Positions 1 through 6,140 of a DNA stretch of 12,636 nt are shown here, one piece after another (within the stretch, counting starts at the first letter, position 1; each line of letters starts with the position of its first letter). The stretch is from positions 1 through 12,636 of the forward strand of contig JAUYJH010000170.1 of the NCBI GenBank assembly GCA_030688705.1, in the 5' to 3' direction. The notes under the pieces were generated by a model, which made no database searches, was not told the DNA's origin, and saw nothing but the letters and a program-made list of their open reading frames with translations. The DNA comes from Deltaproteobacteria bacterium. GTDB lineage: Bacteria; UBA10199; SPLOWO2-01-44-7. The translations under genes were made by a program, and so were the position numbers.

Positions 1-2
1 AT

Positions 3-47
3 GATCTGTTGAGCCGGTATTTGAATATATACGAGCAGAATTTATAG
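3..47 (+). CDS. C-terminal tail of an upstream gene, possibly pelF
   Basis: An open frame enters from the left edge and ends at TAG 45-47, coding for DLLSRYLNIYEQNL. The amphipathic tail resembles the end of a GT4-type glycosyltransferase. PelF, the Pel glycosyltransferase, is normally encoded directly before pelG, so it is the natural candidate. Only 14 residues are visible, so the identity rests on context. The gene would be separated from pelG by the palindromic repeat at 49-113. The frame could be open by chance. Confidence 0.4.
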   Translation, partial: DLLSRYLNIYEQNL

Positions 48-48
48 G

Positions 49-113
49 TGTCATTCTGAGCGAAGCGAAGAATCCCGATATCACCGGGATCCTTCCCTGC
101 GTTCAGGATGACA
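49..113. repeat. Intergenic palindromic repeat (TCATTCTGAGCGAAG family)
   Basis: Left arm 49-74 (begins TGTCATTCTGAGCGAAG) pairs imperfectly with right arm 88-113 (ends GTTCAGGATGACA); the stem continues inward through CCCG/CGGG around a short AT loop. The form TCATnCTGAGC...CGAAG is a familiar dispersed intergenic repeat in environmental bacterial genomes, and a related half-copy lies at 5354-5377. Here it fills the gap between the upstream gene and pelG and could fold in the transcript. No coding function is seen. Confidence 0.8.
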
Positions 114-142
114 AGCCAAGTTTTGGATGACATCATAAAAAT

Positions 143-1573
143 ATGGCTGGAATAGGATTCAGATTACAGAAGCTGTTGTCGGGTGAGTCGTACACCGATC
201 TCATCAAGGCCTATCTTTATTCGGCGGTGATCTCCACCGGCCCCATGCTGATGGTTATTTTGGCATTGGGGGTCATCAAGGTGGCGGTGACCTCGTGGTT
301 AAGCGTGGAAGACGGCCTCTTTTTCATGGGGATGATCATCTACGTCTACGCCTTTTCGATGATCGGCGTGGCCCCCTTTCTCTACATCATCACCCGCTAC
401 CTGGCCGACCGCTACTATCTCAAGCAGATGGATTCCTTTACCCCCACATTCATCACCTCCCTCGAAATTATTTTTCTTCTTCAGATCGCGCTTGCCGCCC
501 CTTTTATTTGGGGCCTGCCGCTTGTCACCAGCGCCAAATGGATTTTGCTCACCCTTTATCTTTTTGTGAGCGGCATCTGGATCGCGATGATTTTTCTCTC
601 CGCGGCACAAAATTATCTCTGGATTGTGGGGGCCTATTGCCTTGGGGCCGTGGTGAGCATGGGTTGCGGATTTGTTCTGGGGAGAAAAAACGCCATGGAG
701 GGTTTTCTGGCCGGCTATTGCATCGGGCAGGGGCTCACTTTTTTTGTCCTGACCGTCCGCGTCTTTCTGGAATTCGGCTATCAAAAACTCCACGACTTCG
801 GATTCCTTTTTTATGCCAAACGGTATCCCTATCTGGTGCTGGTCGGCATTTTTTATTATATCGGAATCTGGGTCGACAAGTTTTGTTTCTGGTTTTCCCC
901 AAAAGGGCAGTCGATCGTCGGCAAACTCTTTGTTTTTATGGATTACGACACGCCGATGTTTTTGGCGTTTTTGAGCATCGTCCCCTCCATGGCCTTTTTT
1001 CTGATCCGCATGGAGACCTCTTTTGTCCGCTATTATCAGGCTTATTATCAGAGCATCCGTGACCGGGCGGGCTTGGGGCTTATTGAGGCCCGAAAAAATG
1101 CGATCATCGATAATTTAAGCGAACATTTTCAAAAATTCGTTGTTTTTCAAGGGATCATCAGCGGGCTGATCATCATTTTTGTTTATCAGATCGCCGAGGC
1201 TTTTTATCTGAACCCGCTGCAGGTCGGTATTTTTCGGATCGGCATTCTGGGAGCCTTTGCGCAGATGGGCTTTTTGATGATTTTGAACATCCTTTTTTAT
1301 TTTGATTTTCAAAAAGAGGCGTTTTTCTTGACGCTTCTCTTTTGCCTTTGCAACGCCATTTTCACGATCATCACGATTAACATAGGACTCCCCGCCTACG
1401 GTTTTGGGTTTGCCGCCGCCTGCTTTACCGTTCTTTTTTCCGGATTCCTGATTTTGGACGCCAAACTCAAAAATCTCGATTACTGGACCTTTATGCGCCA
1501 GCCGATTTTAACGCCCAAATTCAAACTGGAAACCGAATGGGTCGAAGCCGGGGAAAAAAGCCGTGGCGAATAA
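143..1573 (+). CDS. pelG: PelG-like exopolysaccharide Pel transporter, inner membrane
   Basis: A 476-residue polytopic membrane protein. It opens with MAGIGFRLQKLLSGESYTDL and continues AYLYSAVISTGPML, which closely follows the PelG start (MAGIGFxLxKLL, then an AY..A...GP segment). Long hydrophobic segments alternate with short polar loops to about residue 450, consistent with some 12 membrane helices, and the tail is polar. Length is close to the usual roughly 455. PelG belongs to the MOP/polysaccharide flippase-like superfamily and works with PelD, PelE and PelF in synthesis and export of the Pel polysaccharide. The Shine-Dalgarno is weak (GGATGA 126-131), but the conserved N terminus fixes the start at ATG 143. 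No other pel gene follows, so this is probably the last gene of its operon. Confidence 0.88.
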   Translation: MAGIGFRLQKLLSGESYTDLIKAYLYSAVISTGPMLMVILALGVIKVAVTSWLSVEDGLFFMGMIIYVYAFSMIGVAPFLYIITRYLADRYYLKQMDSFTPTFITSLEIIFLLQIALAAPFIWGLPLVTSAKWILLTLYLFVSGIWIAMIFLSAAQNYLWIVGAYCLGAVVSMGCGFVLGRKNAMEGFLAGYCIGQGLTFFVLTVRVFLEFGYQKLHDFGFLFYAKRYPYLVLVGIFYYIGIWVDKFCFWFSPKGQSIVGKLFVFMDYDTPMFLAFLSIVPSMAFFLIRMETSFVRYYQAYYQSIRDRAGLGLIEARKNAIIDNLSEHFQKFVVFQGIISGLIIIFVYQIAEAFYLNPLQVGIFRIGILGAFAQMGFLMILNILFYFDFQKEAFFLTLLFCLCNAIFTIITINIGLPAYGFGFAAACFTVLFSGFLILDAKLKNLDYWTFMRQPILTPKFKLETEWVEAGEKSRGE

Positions 1574-1577
1574 TAAC

Positions 1578-1623
1578 AACCCCTTTCGGCAACCCCTTGT
1601 TTTTTAAGGGGTTGAAAAGGGGG
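1578..1623 (+). other. Nested hairpin-forming region after pelG
   Basis: AACCCCTT occurs twice (1578-1585, 1591-1598), and its complement follows as AAGGGGTT (1606-1613) and AAAAGGGGG (1615-1623). The inner pair makes a perfect 8-bp stem around GTTTTTT, and the outer copies can pair as a second stem with a bulge. It starts 4 bases after the pelG stop. No U-tract follows directly, so it may protect the 3' end of the transcript or assist the terminator just downstream. Confidence 0.55.
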
Positions 1624-1625
1624 AG

Positions 1626-1649
1626 TGGGTAAGAACATACCCATTTTTT
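1626..1649 (+). terminator. Probable rho-independent terminator of the pel transcript
   Basis: TGGGTA (1626-1631) pairs with TACCCA (1638-1643) around a 6-base loop, followed at once by six T residues (1644-1649). The stem is short at 6 bp, but the position 50 bases after pelG and before a separate promoter-like element suits a terminator. The hairpin at 1578-1623 may add to it. Confidence 0.55.
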
Positions 1650-1700
1650 GGTTGAAAGTCTGTGTCTCCCTTCACCCATTTTTATAAATAAATTCAATAG

Positions 1701-1706
1701 TATAAT
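1701..1706 (+). promoter_or_regulatory. Consensus -10 box (TATAAT), possible leaderless promoter
   Basis: TATAAT at 1701-1706 matches the sigma-70 -10 consensus exactly and lies in an AT-rich stretch after the terminator. No good -35 box is seen 17 bases upstream. A start site about 7 bases downstream would fall at 1712-1714, directly before ATG 1715, so the mRNA of the next gene could be leaderless or nearly so. The next gene also lacks a Shine-Dalgarno sequence. Confidence 0.4.
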
Positions 1707-1714
1707 GAACCTCG

Positions 1715-4501
1715 ATGACAATAATGCCAAAGACGGTGCCTTGGCGGGTATGTTTCTTGACGTTGTCCTTTTTCACCCTCTTTTTTGGATCCGGATGCGG
1801 GAGTTTGGATGGGACGGCTTCCAGCGGAAGCGGGGCGGGAAATGTAAGTGTGGAAGTCAAAGCGCCGCCGACAGATGAAGGAGGGGGTGCCTCCAAATCT
1901 CTCATCCTCAATTCCGGATTCAGCCAGTCGAAGGCCTCTTCCTCTTCGTCCGTGCAGTTTACCGAATGTACGGTAACGGCCACGGGACCCACAACGGCGA
2001 GCCAGACGGTGAGCGTCCCCACCGGGGCGACGTCGGTGAGTTTGAGTTTGGATCTTCCGGAAAGTTCCGGTTATTCCGTCTGCGCGGAATGTTGGGACGG
2101 GGACAAAGCGGTAAACAGCGTGAACGTTGGGATTCAGGGGTGTAACGAGAGTGTCAGCATCTCTTCCTCGAACAGCAGCGTTTCTGTTCAAAGCCTGTTT
2201 CACAATCTGGCGACAAGAAGCAGCGGCGATGCGAAGTATTGCCGGGTTCGGCAGGATACTTCACAGCAGGCGCAACTGGTTTGTGGATTCAACGGGGCGT
2301 TGACGAGTGCGGAGAAAGACACGGCGATCTGCAATGTGGAAATTGATTCGGAGGGAACGCGGGCGAGTCCGGGAGTGGTGAGTGCAGCAACGAGTGATGG
2401 TTTTGTGGCCGGATCGAAGGCGGGGCCGTATTTGGTGATGGGTCCCGGATCGACGAAGGCGAAATGTTTTGAATATGATGCGAGCGGGAACAAGCTGCTG
2501 CGAATGGATAGCAGCTGGGATACCGATGATGACGGGAATACGGTGCTCAAATGCAACATCGGTGTGCGACAGATGAGGCAGATGTTTGGTTCGAGGAGCG
2601 GGCGTTTTGCAGCGGTCTGCAGCAAGACGGGGGGGTCGCCCTGGTATGCGATTCCGATTTCCGGGCTGGCGAAGTTCGATGTGACGGGTGGCGGGGACGG
2701 GGATGTGAGCGCGTTGCTGGCGGACGGAGCGAGTTGCGACACGAACCGGAACGGGGAGACCTGCGAGAGCGGATTGTGCGTCAGCGGGGCCTGTGTCGAT
2801 CTGTCGACGGGGGGGAATGCGGCGCTTTCGGGCCTTTCCACATCGACCGGATCTTTCAATTCCAGTTTTAGCGGATCGACGACGAGTTACACGATGAGTA
2901 TGGGATTTTTGATGGGAAGTCTCCAATTTACACCGACAGCATCGGTGAGCGGGGCGGCGATCAAGATCAACAATTCTTCGGCAACATCTGGCTCTGCAAC
3001 GGATTCCTATTCTTTGAGCAATGGAGATAATACTTTTACGATTACGGTGACCGCCCCCGACGGGATGACGACCAAAACCTATACGATCACAACGACACGT
3101 GGTGCCATCGGCGCTTTTGCCCAGCAGGCATATACCAAAGCGTCGAACACAGAAGCCAATGACCGCTTTGGCCAATCTGTTGCCATCTCCGGGAATACGA
3201 TGGTCGTGGGAGCTTATCTGGAAGATAGCAATGCGACGGGTGTCAATGGCGATCAGACCGATAACAGCGCTGGCGGCAGTGGCGCCGCGTATGTCTTTAC
3301 ACGGAGTGGAACGACATGGACGCAACAGGCTTATCTTAAGGGTTCAAATGCAGCAGCAGGTGACCAATTCGGTTTTTCCGTTGCCATCTCCGGAGATACC
3401 GTTGTCGTGGGAGCTGACTTTGAAGACAGCAACGCTACCGGTATCGATGGCGATCAAACCGATAACAGCTCTGCGGATAGTGGTGCCGCGTATGTCTTTA
3501 CACGAAGCGGGACGACGTGGAGTCAACAAGCCTATCTCAAGGCCTCCAATACAGGTGCCGGTGACTATTTTGGCAATTCTGTCGCCATTTTAGGAGACAC
3601 CATTGTTGTGGGGGCTCGCATGGAGGATGGCAGTGCAACCGGTATCAATGGCATTTCCAATAATAGTGCCGCAAACAGTGGTGCTGCATATGTCTTTACC
3701 CGAACCGGAACGACATGGAGCCAGCAAGCCTATGTCAAGACATCCTACACAGAGGCAGGAGATCAATTTGGAAGTAAGGTTGCGATTTCTGGAAATACGA
3801 TTGTTGTGGGGACGAGCAGTGAAGACAGCAATGCAACGGGTGTGAATGGCGATCAAACCGACAATAGTGCAAATGCCAGTGGCGCAGCTTATGTTTTTAC
3901 GCGGAGCGGAACGACTTGGACGCAGCAGGCTTATCTTAAGGCCTCGAATACGGGAGCCAATGACTTATTCGGCGGTTCTGTTGCTATCAATGGGGATACA
4001 GTCATTATTGGAGCTGCTGGTGAAGACAGCAATGCAACGGGTGTCGACGGGGACGAGACTGACAATAGCGCCTCTGCCAGTGGCGCTGCCTATGTTTTTA
4101 CGCGTAGCGGAACGACATGGACGCAGCAGGCCTATCTCAAAGCCTCAAATACGGGTGCTTCTGACAATTTTGGTGCTGTTGTCATATTTGGAGATACGCT
4201 TGTTGTGACAGCACAGAATGAAGACAGCAATGCAACGGGTATTGGAGGCAATCAATCCGACAATAGTGCTGAGGATAGCGGTGCCGCGTATGTCTTTACA
4301 CGAAGCGGAACAACGTGGACCCAACAGACTTATCTCAAGGCCTCAAATACGGAAGCAAGTGACTGGTTTGGCCGTGTCGCTATTAATGGAGATACAATTA
4401 TCATGGGTGCTTTTGTTGAAGACAGCAACGCCAGCGGCATTGGCGGCGATGAAACCGACAACAGCGCTGGCGGCAGTGGCGCCGTATATGTTTTTCAATA
4501 A
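1715..4501 (+). CDS. Large lipoprotein: cadherin-like domain and seven FG-GAP-like repeats
   Basis: A 928-residue secreted protein. The N terminus has a basic start, a hydrophobic core (CFLTLSFFTLFF) and a lipobox-like GSGC with Cys28, implying an outer-membrane or surface lipoprotein. Residues about 30-340 are Ser/Gly-rich with scattered cysteines and match no family I recognise. Residues about 338-362 carry a Cys cluster (CDTNRNGETCESGLCVSGAC). Residues about 370-462 look like a cadherin-like beta-sandwich (closing TVTAPDGMTTKTYTITTTR). Residues 470-928 are seven tandem repeats of about 66 residues with DxFGxSVAIxGDTxVVGA and EDSNATG, resembling FG-GAP/integrin-alpha propeller blades. ATG 1724 is an alternative start. 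It probably forms its own unit after the pelG terminator. Ligand and role are unknown; adhesion or surface binding is an inference from the fold. Confidence 0.8.
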   Translation: MTIMPKTVPWRVCFLTLSFFTLFFGSGCGSLDGTASSGSGAGNVSVEVKAPPTDEGGGASKSLILNSGFSQSKASSSSSVQFTECTVTATGPTTASQTVSVPTGATSVSLSLDLPESSGYSVCAECWDGDKAVNSVNVGIQGCNESVSISSSNSSVSVQSLFHNLATRSSGDAKYCRVRQDTSQQAQLVCGFNGALTSAEKDTAICNVEIDSEGTRASPGVVSAATSDGFVAGSKAGPYLVMGPGSTKAKCFEYDASGNKLLRMDSSWDTDDDGNTVLKCNIGVRQMRQMFGSRSGRFAAVCSKTGGSPWYAIPISGLAKFDVTGGGDGDVSALLADGASCDTNRNGETCESGLCVSGACVDLSTGGNAALSGLSTSTGSFNSSFSGSTTSYTMSMGFLMGSLQFTPTASVSGAAIKINNSSATSGSATDSYSLSNGDNTFTITVTAPDGMTTKTYTITTTRGAIGAFAQQAYTKASNTEANDRFGQSVAISGNTMVVGAYLEDSNATGVNGDQTDNSAGGSGAAYVFTRSGTTWTQQAYLKGSNAAAGDQFGFSVAISGDTVVVGADFEDSNATGIDGDQTDNSSADSGAAYVFTRSGTTWSQQAYLKASNTGAGDYFGNSVAILGDTIVVGARMEDGSATGINGISNNSAANSGAAYVFTRTGTTWSQQAYVKTSYTEAGDQFGSKVAISGNTIVVGTSSEDSNATGVNGDQTDNSANASGAAYVFTRSGTTWTQQAYLKASNTGANDLFGGSVAINGDTVIIGAAGEDSNATGVDGDETDNSASASGAAYVFTRSGTTWTQQAYLKASNTGASDNFGAVVIFGDTLVVTAQNEDSNATGIGGNQSDNSAEDSGAAYVFTRSGTTWTQQTYLKASNTEASDWFGRVAINGDTIIMGAFVEDSNASGIGGDETDNSAGGSGAVYVFQ
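3122..4498 (+). repeat. Seven tandem repeats of about 200 bp coding for propeller blades
   Basis: Seven in-frame units of 59-67 codons begin near QQAY and run to the end of the gene. Shared elements are EDSNATG, SGAAYVFTRSGTTW and a GDT/GNT turn. Unit 3 replaces the GDQTDN stretch with GISNNS, units 6 and 7 lack one residue after FG, and the last unit is cut short at YVF. DNA identity between units is visibly high (for example GAAGACAGCAATGCAACGGG recurs), which points to recent duplication or gene conversion. Confidence 0.9.
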
Positions 4502-4516
4502 AATATAAGGTTTTTG

Positions 4517-4544
4517 GTCTTCAGTCTTCAGTCTTCAGTCTTCA
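4517..4544. repeat. Four perfect GTCTTCA heptamers
   Basis: GTCTTCA is repeated four times without change (4517-4523, 4524-4530, 4531-4537, 4538-4544), followed by the degenerate continuation ATCCATGGTCC. It lies between the propeller lipoprotein and the zinc-ribbon gene. It has the same 7-base period and GGTC core as the array at 6680-6714. No obvious terminator or strong promoter is seen elsewhere in the 4502-4602 gap. Confidence 0.9.
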
Positions 4545-4602
4545 ATCCATGGTCCATTCTTGTTGACTTCTCTCATCGGACGCTCTAAAGGGTGGCCACC
4601 TC

Positions 4603-5337
4603 ATGTCGATCGATTTCAAACAATATCTTTCCCAACTTAAAGAACTCCAAGGCATCGACACTCGCATCCGCAAAATCGATTTTGAACTCAAAGAAATCCC
4701 CGAGCAATTAGAGGCCTCCGGTGGGGATTTTCTGGCGCTGGACCGCACTGTTAAAGATAAAGAGGGGGCCTTGGCGGCCATGACAAAGGAACGCCAGGAA
4801 TTGGAACAGAGCGTCAAAGAGCAGGTCCTGCTGTCCGCAGACCGCGAAAAGAGGCTTTTTGCCATCAAAACCCAGAAAGAATACCAGGCGACCGTCAAAG
4901 AAATCGCCCAGCTCAAAAAAGACGGGAAAGACAAAGAAGACCGCATTTTGGCCCTCTTGGAAAAGGGTGAAAAAATAACCGCGGAAATCACGCAACAAAA
5001 AACGGAGGCCGCCGATATAGAAGGTGGGTTCAGACAGATTGAGGCGGAGCTGAAAAAGAGGGAGCTGGAGCTTAACGCCGAGAGGGTTTTGTTGGGGGAA
5101 AAAAGACCGGCGCTTCTTAAAGAGCTTCCCGCCCCGGTTTTGAAAAAATACGAGCTGGTGAAACGGCGCTATGATGACGCGGTGGCTCTTGTGAAAAAGG
5201 GGATATGCCAAGGCTGTAACATGAACGTGCCGCCCCAATTTTATAATGAGATGTTGAAAACAAAAGATTTGAGAGAGTGCCCGACGTGCCACCGGTTAAT
5301 TTATGTTGATTTGGAAACCGGTGAGCAAGTAAAATGA
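4603..5337 (+). CDS. Coiled-coil protein with C-terminal C4 zinc ribbon (COG1579 type)
   Basis: A 244-residue cytoplasmic protein. Residues about 5-195 are highly charged and rich in Lys, Glu, Gln and Leu, typical of a long antiparallel coiled coil. The C terminus has two CxxC pairs, C202/C205 (CQGC) and C226/C229 (CPTC), forming a zinc ribbon, with the NVPPQFYNE segment between them. This architecture is that of the zf-RING_7/COG1579 family, of poorly defined function, perhaps nucleic-acid binding. A Shine-Dalgarno-like AAAGGGTGG precedes ATG 4603. It heads a cluster with a small unknown protein, RNase HI and RNase P RNA. From memory, members of this family often sit beside rnpB in related bacteria, which hints at a link to RNA metabolism. 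Confidence 0.85.
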   Translation: MSIDFKQYLSQLKELQGIDTRIRKIDFELKEIPEQLEASGGDFLALDRTVKDKEGALAAMTKERQELEQSVKEQVLLSADREKRLFAIKTQKEYQATVKEIAQLKKDGKDKEDRILALLEKGEKITAEITQQKTEAADIEGGFRQIEAELKKRELELNAERVLLGEKRPALLKELPAPVLKKYELVKRRYDDAVALVKKGICQGCNMNVPPQFYNEMLKTKDLRECPTCHRLIYVDLETGEQVK

Positions 5338-5356
5338 TTCCGCTGTTGCGGAATCA
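5335..5356 (+). other. Perfect 9-bp hairpin overlapping a stop codon
   Basis: TGATTCCGC (5335-5343) and GCGGAATCA (5348-5356) pair perfectly around TGTT. The first three bases are the TGA stop of the zinc-ribbon gene. No T-run follows, so it is not a typical terminator; it may slow ribosomes or stabilise the mRNA between the two genes. It runs directly into the repeat at 5354-5377. Confidence 0.7.
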
Positions 5357-5377
5357 TCCTGAGCCTGTCGAAGGAGG
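5354..5377 (+). repeat. Intergenic repeat that supplies a Shine-Dalgarno sequence
   Basis: TCATCCTGAGCCTGTCGAAG is one arm of a widespread dispersed repeat, related to 49-74 by TCATnCTGAGC and CGAAG. Its end, AAGGAGG (5371-5377), is a near-ideal ribosome binding site 6 bases before ATG 5384. The repeat thus appears to provide the translation signal for the next gene. Confidence 0.7.
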
Positions 5378-5383
5378 ATTTTT

Positions 5384-5728
5384 ATGGAACTGCGTACCAT
5401 GCCCAAAGAAACGTTAGCCGAGCTTCTGTTTTTTTTGGCGGAAAATGAGGAATTTAATTCGGTAAAGAGTCTGCTCGTGGATGGCTTTAGCATTGAAGAG
5501 GTCAGGGCTTCGCTCCGTGAATTGGCCGAAGGGCTCCGCAAAGAGGCGGGAGGCGAGTCTCTCCACCAGTACAATGCCCAAAAAGACATTCGCTTGAGCA
5601 AAGAGGCCAAGGACATCATTTCTTATCTTTCCCCCGGGGAAGAAAAATCGCTTTTGACCGCCTTCGGTCTGGTGGAAAAACAAAAATCGGTTGTCCAAGC
5701 CGACGCGGCTCACAAATCAAAATCGTGA
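5384..5728 (+). CDS. Small helical protein of unknown function
   Basis: A 114-residue, charged, apparently all-helical cytoplasmic protein with no signal peptide or cysteine. Residues about 10-50 form two helices (LAELLFFLAENEEFNSVKSL, then FSIEEVRASLRELAEGL). Residues about 70-100 hold IRLSKEAKDIISYLSPGEEK and LLTAFGLVE. The pattern of a 'G(F)S.EE....L..L' helix and a late 'L..L' helix faintly recalls Smg/DUF494 proteins, but too weakly to assign. ATG 5384 is chosen for its AAGGAGG 6 bases upstream; ATG 5399 is a less likely alternative. Its stop overlaps the RNase HI start as GTGA (5725-5728), so the two are translationally coupled. Confidence 0.75.
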   Translation: MELRTMPKETLAELLFFLAENEEFNSVKSLLVDGFSIEEVRASLRELAEGLRKEAGGESLHQYNAQKDIRLSKEAKDIISYLSPGEEKSLLTAFGLVEKQKSVVQADAAHKSKS

Positions 5729-6132
5729 AGGCATTGATCCTTTATACCGATGGGGCCGCCCGGGGCAATCCGGGTCCGGCCGGCGCCGGCTGGGTCATTT
5801 TGGCCGCCTCCGGTGCAACGCTGGCTGAAAACAAAAAATATCTCGGAGAATTGACCAATAATCAGGCTGAATACCAGGCCCTGCTTTTGGCTTTGAAAGA
5901 GGCGATGCAATTGAAAGGGGAAAGTCTGGCGCTCCATTGCGATTCGGAACTGGTGGTCCGTCAGATCAAAGGGGAATATAAGGTTAAAAATGACGGGTTA
6001 AAACCGCTCTTTAGAGAAGCCGTCTTGACCCTCTCCAAATTTAAAAGTTATAGTATCAACCATGTCCCCAGAGAGCAAAATGAAGAGGCCGATCGGTTGG
6101 CCAATGAAGCGATTGATGAATATTTTGGATAA
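5725..6132 (+). CDS. rnhA: Ribonuclease HI family protein
   Basis: A 135-residue RNase H-fold enzyme that would cleave the RNA strand of RNA/DNA hybrids in the cytoplasm. All four carboxylates of the active site are visible: D9 in YTDGAARGNPGP, E49 in TNNQAEYQAL, D73 in HCDSELVVRQIKGEY and D123 in NEEADRLANEA. It is shorter than E. coli RnhA (155 residues), and the stretch after the third acidic residue is compact (KVKNDGLKPLF), as in the RnhA-like group without the basic protrusion. The start is GTG 5725, inside the stop of the preceding gene, with no separate Shine-Dalgarno, so translation is probably coupled. The stop lies 8 bases before the RNase P RNA. Confidence 0.93.
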   Translation: MKALILYTDGAARGNPGPAGAGWVILAASGATLAENKKYLGELTNNQAEYQALLLALKEAMQLKGESLALHCDSELVVRQIKGEYKVKNDGLKPLFREAVLTLSKFKSYSINHVPREQNEEADRLANEAIDEYFG

Positions 6133-6140
6133 AGTTCTGT

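Noticed and set aside
299..793. Minus-strand open frame and a + frame shadow inside pelG
   Set aside because: pelG is well supported by its conserved N terminus and membrane segments; the shadows are charged and featureless.
2261..3325. Long open frame on the minus strand (354 codons)
   Set aside because: Antisense to the propeller lipoprotein; an Arg/His/Cys-rich product is typical of a shadow frame opposite G-rich coding sequence.
3099..4508. Series of open frames in another + frame over the propeller repeats
   Set aside because: They recur once per repeat because the DNA unit is a multiple of three; the products are low-complexity with no start signals.
3122..4544. CRISPR-like array from the regular repeats
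   Set aside because: The 200-bp units are coding and lack spacers; the GTCTTCA heptamers are pure tandem repeats.
4563..4591. TTGACT and TAAAGG as a sigma-70 promoter for the zinc-ribbon gene
   Set aside because: Spacing is right but the -10 box is poor and overlaps the ribosome binding site.
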